Assembly: GCA_036346205.1 (NCBI GenBank) | Contig: JARFJB010001962.1 | Coordinates: 442,001 to 506,000 of the forward strand | DNA from: Vesta saturnalis | Lineage: Eukaryota > Arthropoda > Insecta > Coleoptera > Lampyridae | Direction of reading: 5' to 3' | Length of the DNA stretch: 64,000 nt | Shown: positions 1 through 11,292 of the stretch, one piece after another | Layout: every line of letters starts with the position of its first letter | How positions within the stretch are numbered: position 1 is the stretch's first letter | The notes under the pieces: generated by a model | Told to the model about the DNA's origin: nothing | Databases searched by the model: none | Seen by the model: only the letters and a program-made list of their open reading frames with translations | Position numbers and translations under genes: made by a program

Positions 1-1710
1 GTAACTTGCCTAACAAGACTTTATGGTTTTGTGTACCAGGAAACCTAAACCCTGCCGACCTCCCATCTCGAGGTTGGTCAGTCAAACATTTAATCAAGTC
101 AAAATGATGGGAGGGGCCATTATGGTTACGTAAGCCCCGGGAAACCTGGCCACAGCAAAATTACATTTGCAACGATGATTAGATATCAGCGGAGAAGAAA
201 ATAAGCATCGCTACTTCATTGTTCTGCTCTAGAGATCCTAAGGACAAGAACTGGTATTATAAGTATTTTTCAAAGTATTGCAAAATTGTACGATTTTTTG
301 CTTGGATTCACCGATTTATTCATAATTGTAAATATAGTAAGTCTAAGAAATATGATATTCTAAATCTTCAAGAAATAAATAGTGCCGAAAAGATCATTCT
401 TAGACTGGTTCAAGAAGAAGTCTTTCCGGAAGGTTTAGAAAACTCGACTTTCGAATTGATGTCCCTTTTTATGACACTGATAGAATAATGAAAATAAAAA
501 CTAAAATTTCGGATCGATTAGACACTACAGATTTTTTTTACCCTGTTGTTATGCCTTCGAATCATCCTGTTGTTGAGAGACTTATATTCGAAAAATACAT
601 ACAATGGAATCACGTGGGAACCCAGGGGCTGCTTAGTTTGTTGAAAGAACAATTTTGGATTTTGCGACGCAGAAATTACATTAAATTAGTTATCTTACAA
701 TGTATGATTTGTAAAAGATTTAAATCAAAAAACATACATTTGGAAGCTGTGCCGTTAGCTGAATCCAGAGTTCGTGATGCTACGATATTTGAAGTTAGTG
801 GAGTGGATTTACCCAGACCTTTACACGTTCGAACTGGTCAAACGGTTTGGATTTGTTTGTTTACATGTACATGTTCATATAAAATGAGTTACATCTCTAT
901 CAACTGATTCATTTTTACAAGCACTGAGAAGATTTGTCGTTAGAAGGGGAAAACTCACTTTAATTTATAGTGACAATGGGTCAAATTTTGTTGGTACTTA
1001 CAATTACTTTTCGGAACTTGGAGTAAAATTTCTGAACATAGTGTGAGTAAAAAGATAGAATGAAGATTTAATCCGCCTACAGCATCTTGGTGAGGCGGCT
1101 TTTGGGAGAGATTAACCCGAATTGTTATAGACATGCTAAGAAAAATATTGGGAAAAGCTTCTTTAACATACGAAGAATTGTCTGCAGTTATTTGTGATTG
1201 TGAATCTGTAATTAATTCTAGACCACTTACTTACATGTCTGAAGATAGTAAAGGTTTGATTACTTTAACTCCAGCTATGTTTCTTAATGACATCAAAGAT
1301 ATGGGTGTTCCAGATGTTGATAGTTGTGAAGCTGAAAGTATTAGAAGGCATAGGAGATATAGACAAAAACTTAAGAGAAGTAGTCGAGAAACAGTACAAG
1401 AAGGAGATATCGTGTTAATTGGTAGCGATGAGGAAAAAAAGAAACGATTGGCCAATAGCGTATGTGATTGAACTGTTATCCGGAAAAGGACATCTGACTA
1501 GACTTATACAAACTAGAACTTAAGTGTGATATTCTAGATGGTACGAAATTAAAAATTATAGGACGACAAGCTAATTCTGAACGGAAGAAAGCCAAATCTT
1601 CAATGAAGTCAACAGAAAAAACATCTACTAGTAAAGAGGAGGTTACTACAAGAAGTGGTAGAAAATTTAAGGCACTTGATAGATATGGGCAATGATGTTT
1701 CGTCACGTTT
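1..1710 (+). pseudogene. BEL/Pao retrotransposon pol, 3' part (decayed)
   Basis: The window opens inside a BEL/Pao polyprotein. The first 120 bases encode the family hallmark FCVPGNLNPADLPSRG followed by a WWEGP-like block, which lies between the protease/RNase H region and integrase. At 488-907 a zinc-binding integrase N-terminus is readable (H..GLLSLLKEQFWILRRR, then CMIC), followed by the first catalytic Asp in FEVSGVDL. The second Asp (IYSDNGSNFVG) is near 965-995, and the catalytic Glu (GGFWERLTRI) is near 1095-1120, just after a Trp codon mutated to TGA. The segment 1133-1471 carries the downstream NSRPLTY block and the basic C-terminal domain. The reading frame is broken at least four times, so this is a dead copy. 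The 5' LTR, gag and RT lie left of the window. Confidence 0.85.
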
Positions 1711-1730
1711 GTTCCTCAAGGTGGGAGGAT

Positions 1731-1921
1731 GTTGGAATTGTTTGATCTTTTTTGTTTATTTCACCATTGTTTATATTTTTTAGTTTTTTAATCAATGTAC
1801 AGGTTGTAAACGTAAGAATTTTTTAATATAAATGTCATAATTGTAGTCCTGTATCTTATGTAATTATTTCTGATCTTTCTCGGTATTGCAGTCTTTAGCG
1901 GGTAGTTAAAGGGGTTTTTAC
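1731..1921 (+). repeat. putative 3' LTR of the BEL/Pao element
   Basis: Directly after the end of the pol reading frames there is a purine-rich tract (AAGGTGGGAGGA, about 1718-1729) that looks like a polypurine tract. It is followed by TGTTGGAATTG, a typical LTR start, and a sequence ending in TTTTTACA near 1921. The block is AT-rich and about 190 bp long. The matching 5' LTR is outside the window, so the boundaries rest on the PPT and the TG...CA ends only. A LINE fragment abuts its right end. Confidence 0.45.
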
Positions 1922-2760
1922 AGGGAGATGTGGAGGTAACATTAAGAGTGCAGCAGATAGGACGGTTGGTGGTCGGAAAATTGAAGGTATGGTCGCTGGC
2001 GTACGCGGACGATATGGTGTTAGTGGCTAAGGAGGAAATAGAATTGAAGGAGATGATGAAAACGTTGGAAAGGTACATGAAAAGGACAGAACTGGAAGTA
2101 AACACAAAGAAAACAAAGATAATGGTATTCAGAAAGGGAGGGGGGGGAGGAAGGAAAAGGGATGAATGGGAATGGAAGCAGGAGGAGATGCAGCAGGTGA
2201 AGGAATTGACATACCTGGGATATACGATGAGACAGGACAATAAGGACGGAGAACACATAATACAAAGAGTGAGAAAGGAAATAAATTAATAGGTCAAGTG
2301 TGGAGTGTGGGAAAAAGGTTGATTGGGATGGACTTAGGGAAAAGGAAGCTGTTATTTGATAAAAGTGTGGTGTTATATGAGGCAGAAGTGTGGTGGTGGA
2401 ACGAGCAAAAAGAGGTGGAAGGGCAACAAGCACAATACTGGAAATACGTATTGGAACTTGATAAGGAAACACCGGGGTATATTATAAGAGAGGAAGTGCA
2501 AGAAGAAAAAATAAGGGTAGGGGCGGGAAGCAGGGCAATAAAGTACGAGAAAGTAGAGAGATTAAGGGAAAAGAGCGTGAGAGTAACAGAGGACATTATA
2601 AGAAGACACAGGGACAAAAGCAAGGAAGATGGACAAAAATAAGAGAAACAAAATACAATGTATATTATAGAAAAATTAGAGAAGGTATACCAAAATATCT
2701 AAAAATGCAAAATAGTAGAGCAATTAGAAACTGTAAAATAGAATTCTTCGCCACATTGTA
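1922..2760 (+). pseudogene. non-LTR retrotransposon reverse transcriptase fragment
   Basis: This is the C-terminal half of a LINE reverse transcriptase. The catalytic YADD is at residues 25-28 of the frame starting at 1930 (SLAYADDMVLVA). It is followed by the NTKKTKIMVF block, a poly-Gly stretch and the YLGYTM motif. A stop near 2287 is followed by a second frame (2298-2642) carrying QVWSVGKRL and TPGYIIREE blocks typical of the long LINE C-terminal region known from hymenopteran and beetle genomes. A third, more decayed stretch runs to about 2760. Both ends are truncated, and nothing of the endonuclease domain is present. It lies directly against the BEL/Pao LTR. Confidence 0.8.
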
Positions 2761-3100
2761 AAAATGAGCAAATAAAGATAAAAATACTACTATTTAGTGA
2801 TTTTTGGTGGGTCTGGGTGTATGGGGTACGGAATAAGAGGGGTAAATATAATTTTATTTCAGACTCCAAATAAACTCCAAAAACCTATTCTAATTTGACA
2901 TAAATGTTTATGAGGGGTGTTTTATATTATTTTGATATCAATCACTCAGAAACTTGAATAGTAATGTATTCAAAATTGACATAACAATGTAATTGAACCT
3001 AGCCAGACAGTGGGAGAGTTTTTTAAATTACCTGACTCAAATGTTTATTAATTGCATTATTTTGATTATCTCGGTTCTAAGTTATTAGTGGAGCACAAGA
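2761..3100. other. AT-rich stretch, no recognised feature
   Basis: No coding similarity, terminal inverted repeat or tandem structure was seen between the LINE fragment and the hAT C-terminus. Confidence 0.5.
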
Positions 3101-3129
3101 TATATTAAAGCTTTGCTACTGGGTAATTT

Positions 3130-5765
3130 TCAAAATTACTTTTTGAACAACTTTGTGTTTGGTGCCTTAATTAATAGGAATAAAAAATTCTGCCCCATGG
3201 TGCTTCTCAAGTAGTTTTTTATTAACTTCAGTTTCGAGAAAGAGCGGTCCGCTTTAGCGACACTAACTGGTAAAGTCAGGTATATGAAACAAGCTGCGCA
3301 TATATCATGTCAGCTGGATGAAAGGATGTTGTTTTTAACTATTAAAAAATGTGCCAGCTGCTTGACATACGTCATCGCCCTCAGCTCCTTATTGAACCAT
3401 TACTTAAGAGATAATAGTTGAGACGCAAATAGGTTTGATATATCACCGCTGAATTTCGCGGAAAATCGATTGCCTTCTTCTGTCGTCGCGATGGAAATGT
3501 GGTTGTATTACTTTATACGTGTTGAGTACGTGTCCCATACCGCTGGATCTGTTTCACAACTGCGATACAGTACATCAATCAGAATATAGAATATATTAAC
3601 TCTGAACCTGGATTAGAGGTTTGAAAGACGTTCATCTTAAGCCAACTCGTCAAAGTGTCGCTTAACGGTTTTCACACGATTCCTACTATACATCGTCGGA
3701 ATTCCCCATTTGTTACAGATGCATTCTGCCTTAATAGCAAAAGTATTGTCTTCATTTCGCAATAACAAAACGGAATATAATGCTAGTACGCTCTCCACCA
3801 TCTTCTAGTCTTGATTTTCTACCTGCATAATTTTTGAGACAATGTTGATTTTCTCCAATACTTTGCACTGTATAATTAGTAGCAGTACAAATTCAAACTT
3901 CTCCATCTCCTTCTTTAGGACTGTTGCTTCGTTCCTTTCCTTCGTTGTGCGAGTGGTAAGAATAATTCTTGATAAGGATTTAAGCACATCACTATACTTT
4001 ATTTTCAATGCATCCACGTCATACCTAGCTGACCATCTCATTGGATTCAACCTGTTTAATGTTATGGACTCATCACTATCCATTTCCTTCAGCTCGCTCG
4101 ACTTAGCAATGCTATAGCCATAAAAAAACATAGATGCTTTCCACATATTCGAAAAATTGCTCTATGTCGCGATTAACAGTGACAAAGTCTTTCAGGACTA
4201 GGTTTAGGTTGTGAGCGGTACAGTGCACAAAATACGCATGTGGTGCATATTCTTTTATTTTTTCTGCAGTCCATCATATGCGCCGCTCATGACGGATGCT
4301 TCATCATACACTTGCCCTCTGCACTCGGCAGTCAAGCCCTTTCTTTGGAATTGTCTCCTGAATATAATCGCATAGACCTTTGGTCCATTGATCTTTCACT
4401 TGAATCCTGTAAATGATTCGCAAATATCTATTCTGACTGTGCTTATTGTTTTATTGGTCATACACAACTTGTGTCGTATCCAAGATGATAGAGAAGTATG
4501 GTACATCTCGTAACTCTTCCTGGATGCTTTGCAGCACAGAATTTCCCAACAGTGAAATAAATTCGTTCTGAATTGCAGGGTTTAGGCATCGTACACTATT
4601 TTTTGGTAGCTTCACAAGTTCTGCTAATACGGCATCGTACTTCGCCAGAATTCCTATTATTGATAGGAAGTTGCCTTTATCGTTACTTGAGAAATTTTCT
4701 GTTGTTCATCGGAATGAAAGATTACACGTTGCCAACATCAAAGTCACATCTAGCACTCTATGTAATACTTTTCTTCAAAAACTTCGTTCGTATCTCTTCC
4801 ATTGTGTCTTGTACCGTACGATTCCGCAGCAAGTTTTTGTAGACCATGCAGGAACCAATGTGATACAGCGAATATTCATGAGTTGCAATTCCCTGACTCA
4901 AATGTCTCCAATCCGTCACTCCAACAGAACCCCACGTCCGATGGTGCCCCAATTGGTGAGTTTGGGTGAACAGCCAACAAGGCGCACAGAAATCTAATTC
5001 CTCCGAATAATTCGATTCTAGAATAAAAATACACCATCATGTAGGAATTTGCAACAAAGCAAATTGAAAAGTAGAAAATTTGGCACTTACATTGATAAGC
5101 TCTCATTATACGATCTTGCCAATCAGAAAAATACGTTACCAGAAATAGAATAGGTAAAAGCACTTTGTATTGATAAAAATGTTACCTACACCTTCACTGA
5201 TAGCATCGTTTGAACGAATTGGAGCAGACGAATCTCCAGATTCCAGTCCCTCTGTCGATATTAATTCAGAAACTGTGATGACAGCAGTAGTTGCATCCAG
5301 CACACCCTCATTCACGTGAGCAGGTAGTGCATTCAGCAAGCCCAGAAAGTTATAACATTGTACTCGTGTACGTCACAAACAAATAGAAAATGGAGTACTG
5401 CAGCTGGAAAAACTGTTTGTACCATCGGATAAGCGGCACTCATTTAGTGCTATTGAACTAATATGAAGAAAAAAACATTACTGTGTAAACATTGTTCTCA
5501 ATATCAATTCTTAATAAAATTTCTGAAAACTATCATAAAGGCTTGTCAGACTCAACGCTAAAAATAATAAAGTGATTGATGTTAATTCTAGACTTACCAG
5601 AATAACAGGACGCTTCCTCTTCTCTGGTTGAAGTTGATGGAGTTTGACGGGAATCTCAGAACCAAGACGATTGAGCACTATCACTTTTATCATATTCTGC
5701 AGCGCGTCTGATTTCTTCTTTTGAGATCCACTTGGGTAAGAACGCTTTATCTTCTCGCAAGTGAT
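3130..5765 (-). pseudogene. hAT transposase, TTF/DUF4371 (ZMYM1-like) type, decayed
   Basis: Read on the minus strand, the pieces occur in the correct order for a hAT transposase with a TTF-type N-terminus. A lysine-rich start with FLPKWISKEEI is near 5690-5760. TTF/DUF4371 blocks are at 4876-5160, including HLSQGIATHE. The DUF4371 body, with a CRGQVYDEASVMSGAYDGLQ-like region, is near 4260-4330. A block with NPMRWSARYDVDALK is at 3805-4146. The hAT dimerisation end is at about 3160-3300, with RSFSKLKLIKNYLRSTM. Stops and frameshifts separate nearly every block. Terminal inverted repeats and the 8-bp target duplication were not identified. A related fragment lies at 23640-23940. Confidence 0.75.
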
Positions 5766-6308
5766 GCATTCCGCAACACGCGATATTTAATTATTTAACT
5801 TGCAAGTGTGACGTGCTACTACGAAGAGCATTCTTCAATTCATGAGAGAAATTTAAGAGGCAGAGCAGTGGGGCGGCGCAGACGTGTTGCTGCCGCCAAA
5901 TGTGTTTATCATTAGCGCACTGCAAATAGCTGTAGAATATTCCGGGTACTACTAAAGTCCGTTACGTTTTCGTCGCGTAGTGAGTTGCGTTGGACTAGGC
6001 CCTGGAACTGCGTGTTGACTATTTTGTTTTCATTGAGAAATTCTAGTGCAGGCGCCTCGTACTTCGCACGGGCTGGACCAGCGCAGTTACGGCGCTGGTT
6101 ACAATGTAACAATCTAAATTAACGTATAGCAGTCTAAATGGTACATTGCATCTAACTATAGAATACGCAAGAAATATAATGGGTAATCAGCTTGAACAGG
6201 AAATATATAAAAACATACAAAAGCAAAATAAAAAGAATCATTTATTATGCATTCCCTACAATTTTTTAATGAAAAAACAAAACCGTGAGGTTAGCAGGGT
6301 CAAATAAA
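5766..6308. other. non-coding stretch with a short GC-rich hairpin
   Basis: No gene is recognised. The GC content rises between about 5860 and 6100, with a small inverted repeat near 6072-6095 (ACCAGCGC, 7-base loop, GCGCTGGT). This may be part of an unrecognised element. The rest is AT-rich. Confidence 0.4.
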
Positions 6309-6775
6309 GCACTAACGATGAGACCGACGTAGATCGTTAGTGCTCGTTGGTGCCTATTAGTGCTTCATAACTTGCATCAGCACGACCAGTCGTTTTCGAG
6401 AAGGCGACCCCCTTTAAGAGTGCTGGCTTCCTACCCTTGTTGAAAGCACTAACAATGGGACCGATGTGGATCGTTGCTGCCTCTTAGTGCATCATAACTT
6501 GCATCAGCACGATCAGTAGTTATCCAAAAAACAACCCCCTTGGGCAGTGTTGGCTACCTACCCTTGTTGAAAGCACTAACAATGGGACCGACGCAAATCG
6601 TTAGTGCCTCTTAGTGCTTCATAACTTGCATCAGCACGACCAGTCGTTGTAGAGGAAACGACCCCCTTGGGCAGTGCTGGTTACTTACCCTTGTTGAAAG
6701 CACTAACAATGGGACCGACGCGGATCGTTAGTGCTTCGTTAATGCCTCTTAGTGCTTCAACCAGCTGATTTCGAG
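6309..6775. repeat. minisatellite, about 3.6 copies of a 127-137 bp unit
   Basis: Copies begin with GCACTAAC at 6309, 6446, 6573 and 6700, giving periods of 137, 127 and 127 bp. The last copy is truncated near 6775. Each unit contains GGGACCGACG-like, TTAGTGCTTCATAACTTGCA and GACCCCCTT blocks and ends with CCCTTGTTGAAA. The copies are similar but not identical. There are no spacers, so this is not CRISPR-like. Confidence 0.9.
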
Positions 6776-7289
6776 AAAATGATTGTTTAGAGTAATATGA
6801 AAAAAATAAATTTAATTTCTAGAAAAAAAGAATAATGTAGATATGTACAATTTAATTGTTAGAAAAATATATTAACACACATTTCGAAGTCTAAAATAAA
6901 GATAAGGTAGGTATGTACTATAATATAGTTAAAATCATATAGAATGCGTATGAATCATTCCGAATAACTACCTGATTTAATTTTCATAAACTTTAGTATT
7001 TTATGACCTTTTTATACAGATTTCTGTTTTACCGATAACATGTAATTATAATACATTTAATCAAATGTCGCTCATTTTATTGAATTTCTATGAATTATGT
7101 AGTTGTTGAACGCCTAATTTGTACTATTTTAATTCTTGAAAACAGAAATAAAGTTAAATGCAGTTACATAATTTATTTTTAATCGATACAAACATTTCAA
7201 ACAATTTTATGTGCATATTTTTTTCCGTATTTTATCCAATAGCCTGTGTCAATTCGATTTAAAGCTGCTAACTATGTTTTCTTCACATG
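6776..7289. other. AT-rich stretch, nothing recognised
   Basis: There is no open frame with similarity to a known family and no repeat structure beyond simple AT richness. Confidence 0.5.
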
Positions 7290-7520
7290 CGCATCATTAA
7301 ATTCGGCATTATTTTGTCAGACACTTTTGTTGTAAAATTTCTTGCAATTCGCCCACACTAAGTCAATAGCATTGAATTGACAATCGTACGGCGACAATTG
7401 TAACACCTTATGTCCATTTTTAATGAAATTTCGTCTATTTCGTATTTTTTTGGTCTACGGTTTTCCTGAATTAATTCCAACAGTTCTCGTTTAAACATAA
7501 CCATGTCGTAAGAAATTTCA
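7290..7520 (-). pseudogene. DDE_3-type transposase, C-terminal fragment
   Basis: Minus-strand translation gives FKRELLELIQENRRPKKY, then, after a one-base frameshift, VLQLSPYDCQFNAIDLVW. The second piece corresponds to the VLRLPPYHC..N.IELVW signature at the C-terminal end of a large insect family of DDE transposases. It carries the third catalytic acidic residue, here an Asp in AIDLVW where the family has Glu. The N-terminal and middle blocks of the same family lie upstream on the same strand at 9360-9540 and 9900-10020. These three pieces are probably one gene split by insertion or decay. Confidence 0.7.
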
Positions 7521-8013
7521 TGGTTTTGTTAGCAATTGCAAATTTCTTCTTTCGTAGAGTATAAAGGTATAAATGGTATAAAAGTTGGTATAATACGTAT
7601 AGAATTTATAGGTGGTGTAAATCAATGTTTTAAAGCGTTCTCAATACAAATCGTTAAACTAACTAGAGACACCATCCACTCAATAAAAGATAATGCCGTT
7701 GCCTCAGTAGGTAGATTAAATCAGGGCTGGTTCATGCTTTTTGATTGGCTTAATTACCACAAATTTCTGCTTGGTTATTTTCACCTAACATAAATATAGT
7801 AACTTCTAGGTAACAATAATAAAAATTATCTCGGACGCCAAGTTATTTTTTTATCACACTCGGAATAACTAAACAGAGGATACAATAAAGCATTCATCAA
7901 AATGTCAAACTAAAAGATATACAAATTATGTTTATTAAGCACTTAAATTTGGGATTATATAAAATAATTCTTAAAACTAGTGAGTAGTGATTAAGGGCCG
8001 GTTCTGGACCAGT
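7521..8013. other. AT-rich stretch, nothing recognised
   Basis: An 85-codon open frame is present at 7536-7793 but shows no family resemblance and has no promoter-like context. Confidence 0.4.
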
Positions 8014-8476
8014 TCAAGGTCACTCGCCCTCTGGTGGTGAGAAATGTAATCTTTTGGATTTCTTCAAGGTCAAACTTTTGGCGGGAAATTTAAATTTTAG
8101 GAGCTCGCTAAAAATTGCAATATCACCATCCTCATTTTTAACGGGAAATTTATCAAGGTCAGAAGCTAAAAATAGAAATTGCAATGTCATCATATTACAA
8201 TTCTTAGAAGTCTAAAAATAGTGTGGTTATTGACCTGTAGGGGTATCGTATGCCATTTCTTAGAAGTATAAAAACAGAATCAATTCATGGAAACAAGAAG
8301 AATGCGTTGTCTAAGCTAAAAAGTAGACCAAGGTCAAATGGTGCTTATTAAATTGGGTCAAGGTGAAATAATTTACTAAACTAAAAGTAGGTGTGCATTT
8401 AACAAGTTTTCATAGGTACTTAAGTCAAGGTCACATTTTTGTGATATAAACCACAGCGAGGTGTGTTGAGATCAGT
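8014..8476 (+). promoter_or_regulatory. candidate promoter: six TCAAGGTCA-like sites, TATA box, initiator
   Basis: The nonamer TCAAGGTCA occurs exactly at 8014, 8064, 8153 and 8425. One-mismatch versions are at 8328 (CCAAGGTCA) and 8358 (TCAAGGTGA). All six are on the same strand within 420 bp. This is the known monomeric binding site of FTZ-F1/SF-1 and ERR type nuclear receptors. A TATAAA at 8445-8450 is followed 29 bases later by an arthropod-type initiator (ATCAGT, 8471-8476), and a small ORF starts at 8503. Part of the upstream block is internally repeated (CGGGAAATTT and a GCTAAAAAT...TGCAAT...TCA block). That a promoter is active here is inference. Confidence 0.5.
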
Positions 8477-8502
8477 CAGTTAGCAACTTGTAGTTGTTAA
8501 AC

Positions 8503-8649
8503 ATGGAATTAGCAGGGTTAAACCAAAGCACCCACTGCAAACTTTTTAAAAGTGCATGTGACCTCGAGATATCAAAAAGGTATAAAGTGATTCATGTAGG
8601 AGTAATAAATACTAAGTATGGTGAACGTATAGTGATGGAAACGGATTAA
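8503..8649 (+). CDS. small ORF (48 aa) downstream of the candidate promoter
   Basis: The first ATG after the initiator (8471-8476) opens a 48-residue frame starting MELAGLNQ. It contains a segment KRYKVIHVGVINTKYGERIV and ends at a TAA at 8647. The pattern 'Y-K-V...V-x-T-K-Y-G-x-R-I-V' recalls the N-terminus of short insect proteins that look like single-strand-binding OB folds. I cannot confirm that, and a longer protein may have been truncated by the stop. The ATG was chosen because it is the first after the TATA/initiator pair and gives a leader of about 30 bases. No further coding follows in frame. Confidence 0.35.
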   Translation: MELAGLNQSTHCKLFKSACDLEISKRYKVIHVGVINTKYGERIVMETD

Positions 8650-9355
8650 TAGCCTTATCCTAATAAGTCATAGGGGTATAAATATCTGTTACAAAATTTT
8701 TGTACTTCTTGAGAACCTCTGTTATCATAAGGAATGCGGAAATGTAAACCAAAGATGATGTAATCTTCGTACCAATGTTGCGCAATATGTCGTAATTTCA
8801 ATGTTTTACGTTGTCAAGTATATCAAAGTTGAAATTGCTTCTAACAAATTTATATTCATTGCATTGAATAATCCAGAATTTATTGCATTCTCTTGAAGGT
8901 TCAAATAAAAGGTGTGATCTAAGTTTAGATCTGAATTAAATGCAAAATGCAATCATAAAATGAAAGCAGCCAAAAATAGCAGAATTATAAGTACAAGTAA
9001 AAGTAGTAAAAGTGCCTGCAAAGAACAAATGTTTCAGATTTTAATATAATATGAGTTAAAGATGTCTTACCATTAAATCAATGGCACTTTACACAAAATT
9101 TAGGTGGAAACCAAAAATGGCTTCTTGCTTGAAGAATACGTACATCAGCAAAAGTCCTAAAAGGACGCTCACGGTATCAGGTGATGTAGCGATGCGCGAG
9201 AAATATGTGTAGAAAATAATTCCACGATATGGAAGTATAAACCTTTAAGAAAATATGCAACTTAAGTTACACCAAAATGCAAATTAAGTTGCCTACCACA
9301 ACTTATAAATCATTAATTATCAAAAACCCTTTTCTTCTTATATTTTACAACTAAA
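8650..9355. other. AT-rich stretch, nothing recognised
   Basis: This lies between the small ORF and the middle part of the minus-strand DDE transposase. No similarity was seen. Confidence 0.4.
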
Positions 9356-10025
9356 TGAACGAAGAACGTAAAAGATTCGTTACAAGAGGACGTATTTAGA
9401 ATTTTCTCTAACAGTTTTGAATGATAACTAACATTATCTAATACAATTAAACTCGGTTCATTTAAGTTCGGTATTAATTGTTCTTCGAACCATTTTGCAA
9501 CTTTATTTCCTGCATTGATGACAATAAACCTAAAAACATTGCACTACTGAAGTTAAACGCACCCGTTGGTAAAACTTCTCGCTATAAAGCAGCTACAGTC
9601 TAAAAAATTATTAGCTAATTATACACTATTTAGGTAAAATGATTATATACATACGTTTTGAATGCCTTCGTAAATTTTGCGTTTAACAAAATATTTTATC
9701 TAGTCATCGACCTTGGATGATTTCGCTTTGTTTCTTTTGCTTATAAAAGAGACCCCCGGTTGATTTGGTGCTGCATCACAAAACCTTTTTTTAATATTTG
9801 TTAACATGCGATCGCGTATGTCGCATCTTCAGCAGTACGCTATTATACAATTAGATACGTTTTAAAATCCAATTTAATAACCTAAAAAAAGTTGTACCTG
9901 CATAATAGAAGTAAATGATGCAAATGCACCACCATTGTCACGTTCTTGTTCAAAATAATGAAGAAGATTCATAATTACTTGTTGAGCTTGTAACTTTAGA
10001 TGTGTATTACGAAGCATCTTAACCT
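9356..10025 (-). pseudogene. DDE_3-type transposase, N-terminal and middle fragments
   Basis: On the minus strand, 10020-9900 encodes an N-terminal helix with LLHYFEQERDNGGAF. It ends at a GT donor-like site and resumes after a gap with RTAEDAT near 9835, matching the helix-turn-helix start of this family. Further down, 9540-9360 encodes KWFEEQLIPNL and SLIVLDNVSYHS, the block holding the second catalytic Asp (normally MDNA.YHS). The segment with the first Asp is missing or unreadable. The C-terminus is found 1.8 kb further on at 7290-7520. A second, plus-strand copy of the same family is at 46173-47120. Confidence 0.65.
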
Positions 10026-10366
10026 CTAAAACAAATTATATTTAAAATTCACATATCTGTATACAAAATTATATTTATCCCTTTCTACAACGTTTATCGG
10101 TAACGTAGTTTTGAAAAAAACTGTTTTTTTTATGTAATATATGAAGTAAAACGTATACAAGGGAAATAGAATCAACAATTAAAACAAAACGTCAAAATGG
10201 GGAATGTCAGATTATTATATTAAGTGCCGACGTATGATTATCATTTATCACAGTCGCACATATTAACACGGCAGACTTACGTTCCTTGATTATGTTTTAT
10301 TCTAGGATACATGAATAAAAAAACAGGGCATTGTAACAAAATTATTATAATAACGTACATACTTTT

Positions 10367-11276
10367 ATTTTATTTTGCCACCATAACGTTCTTTATACGC
10401 CTCCAAATGCGGGCGTAATGTGGTCTTTATAGCACGGAAATGTCATTGATGCTAAGCAGCATGATTGACAGCAAACACATGACATGATATATAATAGCAA
10501 TGTCACAGTATCTTAGTATCTTTTTAATATTTTGTTCCAGTTTCATGGTGCAAAATAAAATAAAACATTGTATGTACCACGGCATATTAGATTATGGCTC
10601 AGAATATAAAGCCCTCGCTTCGCGTCGGGCTTTTAACATTCCCTCGAGCCATAATCTTCTGATTATGCCCTTAATACATAAATATCTATTATTTTATTTT
10701 GCCACCATAATGTTCTTTATACGCCCCCAAATGCGGGCGTAATGTGGTCTTTATAGCACGGAAATGTTGCTAAGCAGCATGATTGACAGCTGACCCATGA
10801 CATGATATTTCACGTAAGTTGAAAGAATTATTGAAATAACGACCTTACTATACAACCTTTATTAATTTAACATTAATAATATTAATGAAATTTATTCTTT
10901 ATAAAAATTTCTTGTGAATAAGGTTTTGCGTTTTCACCTTCCATTTTAGAATGAAAATTATTTACAAACAAACAGTACCTTAGCAACAATTTAGCAATAT
11001 CACAGTATCTTAGTAACAACAAATTAGCCTACTGTCGACTTCATTTCACTGCATTTGCATTTAAAAACTTGCCGAAAATACTGAATCTTTTTAAAATTTT
11101 GTTCCAATTTCATGGTGCAAAATAAAATAAAACATTGTATGTACCACGGGCATAATTGTAGATTATGGCTCTCAGGAATATAAAAGCCCTCCGCTTCGCG
11201 TCTGGCTTTTAACATTCCCTCGAGCCATAATCTTCTGATTATGCCCTTAATACATAAATATCTATTATATGGTATC
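10367..11276. repeat. alternating direct repeats A-B-A-B, B folding into a long hairpin
   Basis: Unit A (about 120 bp, ATTTTATTTTGCCACCATAA to CATGACATGAT) occurs at 10367-10491 and 10691-10811. Unit B (about 170 bp) occurs at 10507-10690 and 11087-11276, both starting near TTTTGTTCCA and ending in CCCTTAATACATAAATATC. B is a near-perfect foldback. Going inward, GGGCATAAT pairs with ATTATGCCC, AGATTATGGCTC pairs with GAGCCATAATCT, and AAAAGCC pairs with GGCTTTT around a CGCTTCGCG tip. In copy B1 a few bases of the left arm are lost. A further degenerate B-like piece is at 33190-33262. No coding capacity; probably a non-autonomous foldback element. Confidence 0.8.
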
Positions 11277-11292
11277 AAAAAGCAAATGAGGA

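Noticed and set aside
1788..2623. Minus-strand ORFs of 109-156 aa rich in Ser, Phe and Leu
   Set aside because: Antisense shadows of the LINE reverse transcriptase and LTR.
6309..6775. Regularly spaced repeats that could suggest CRISPR
   Set aside because: Units are adjacent and over 120 bp without unique spacers, in an insect-type genome; a minisatellite explains them.
7536..7793. 85-aa plus-strand ORF
   Set aside because: No similarity, adjoining a decayed transposase; probably chance.
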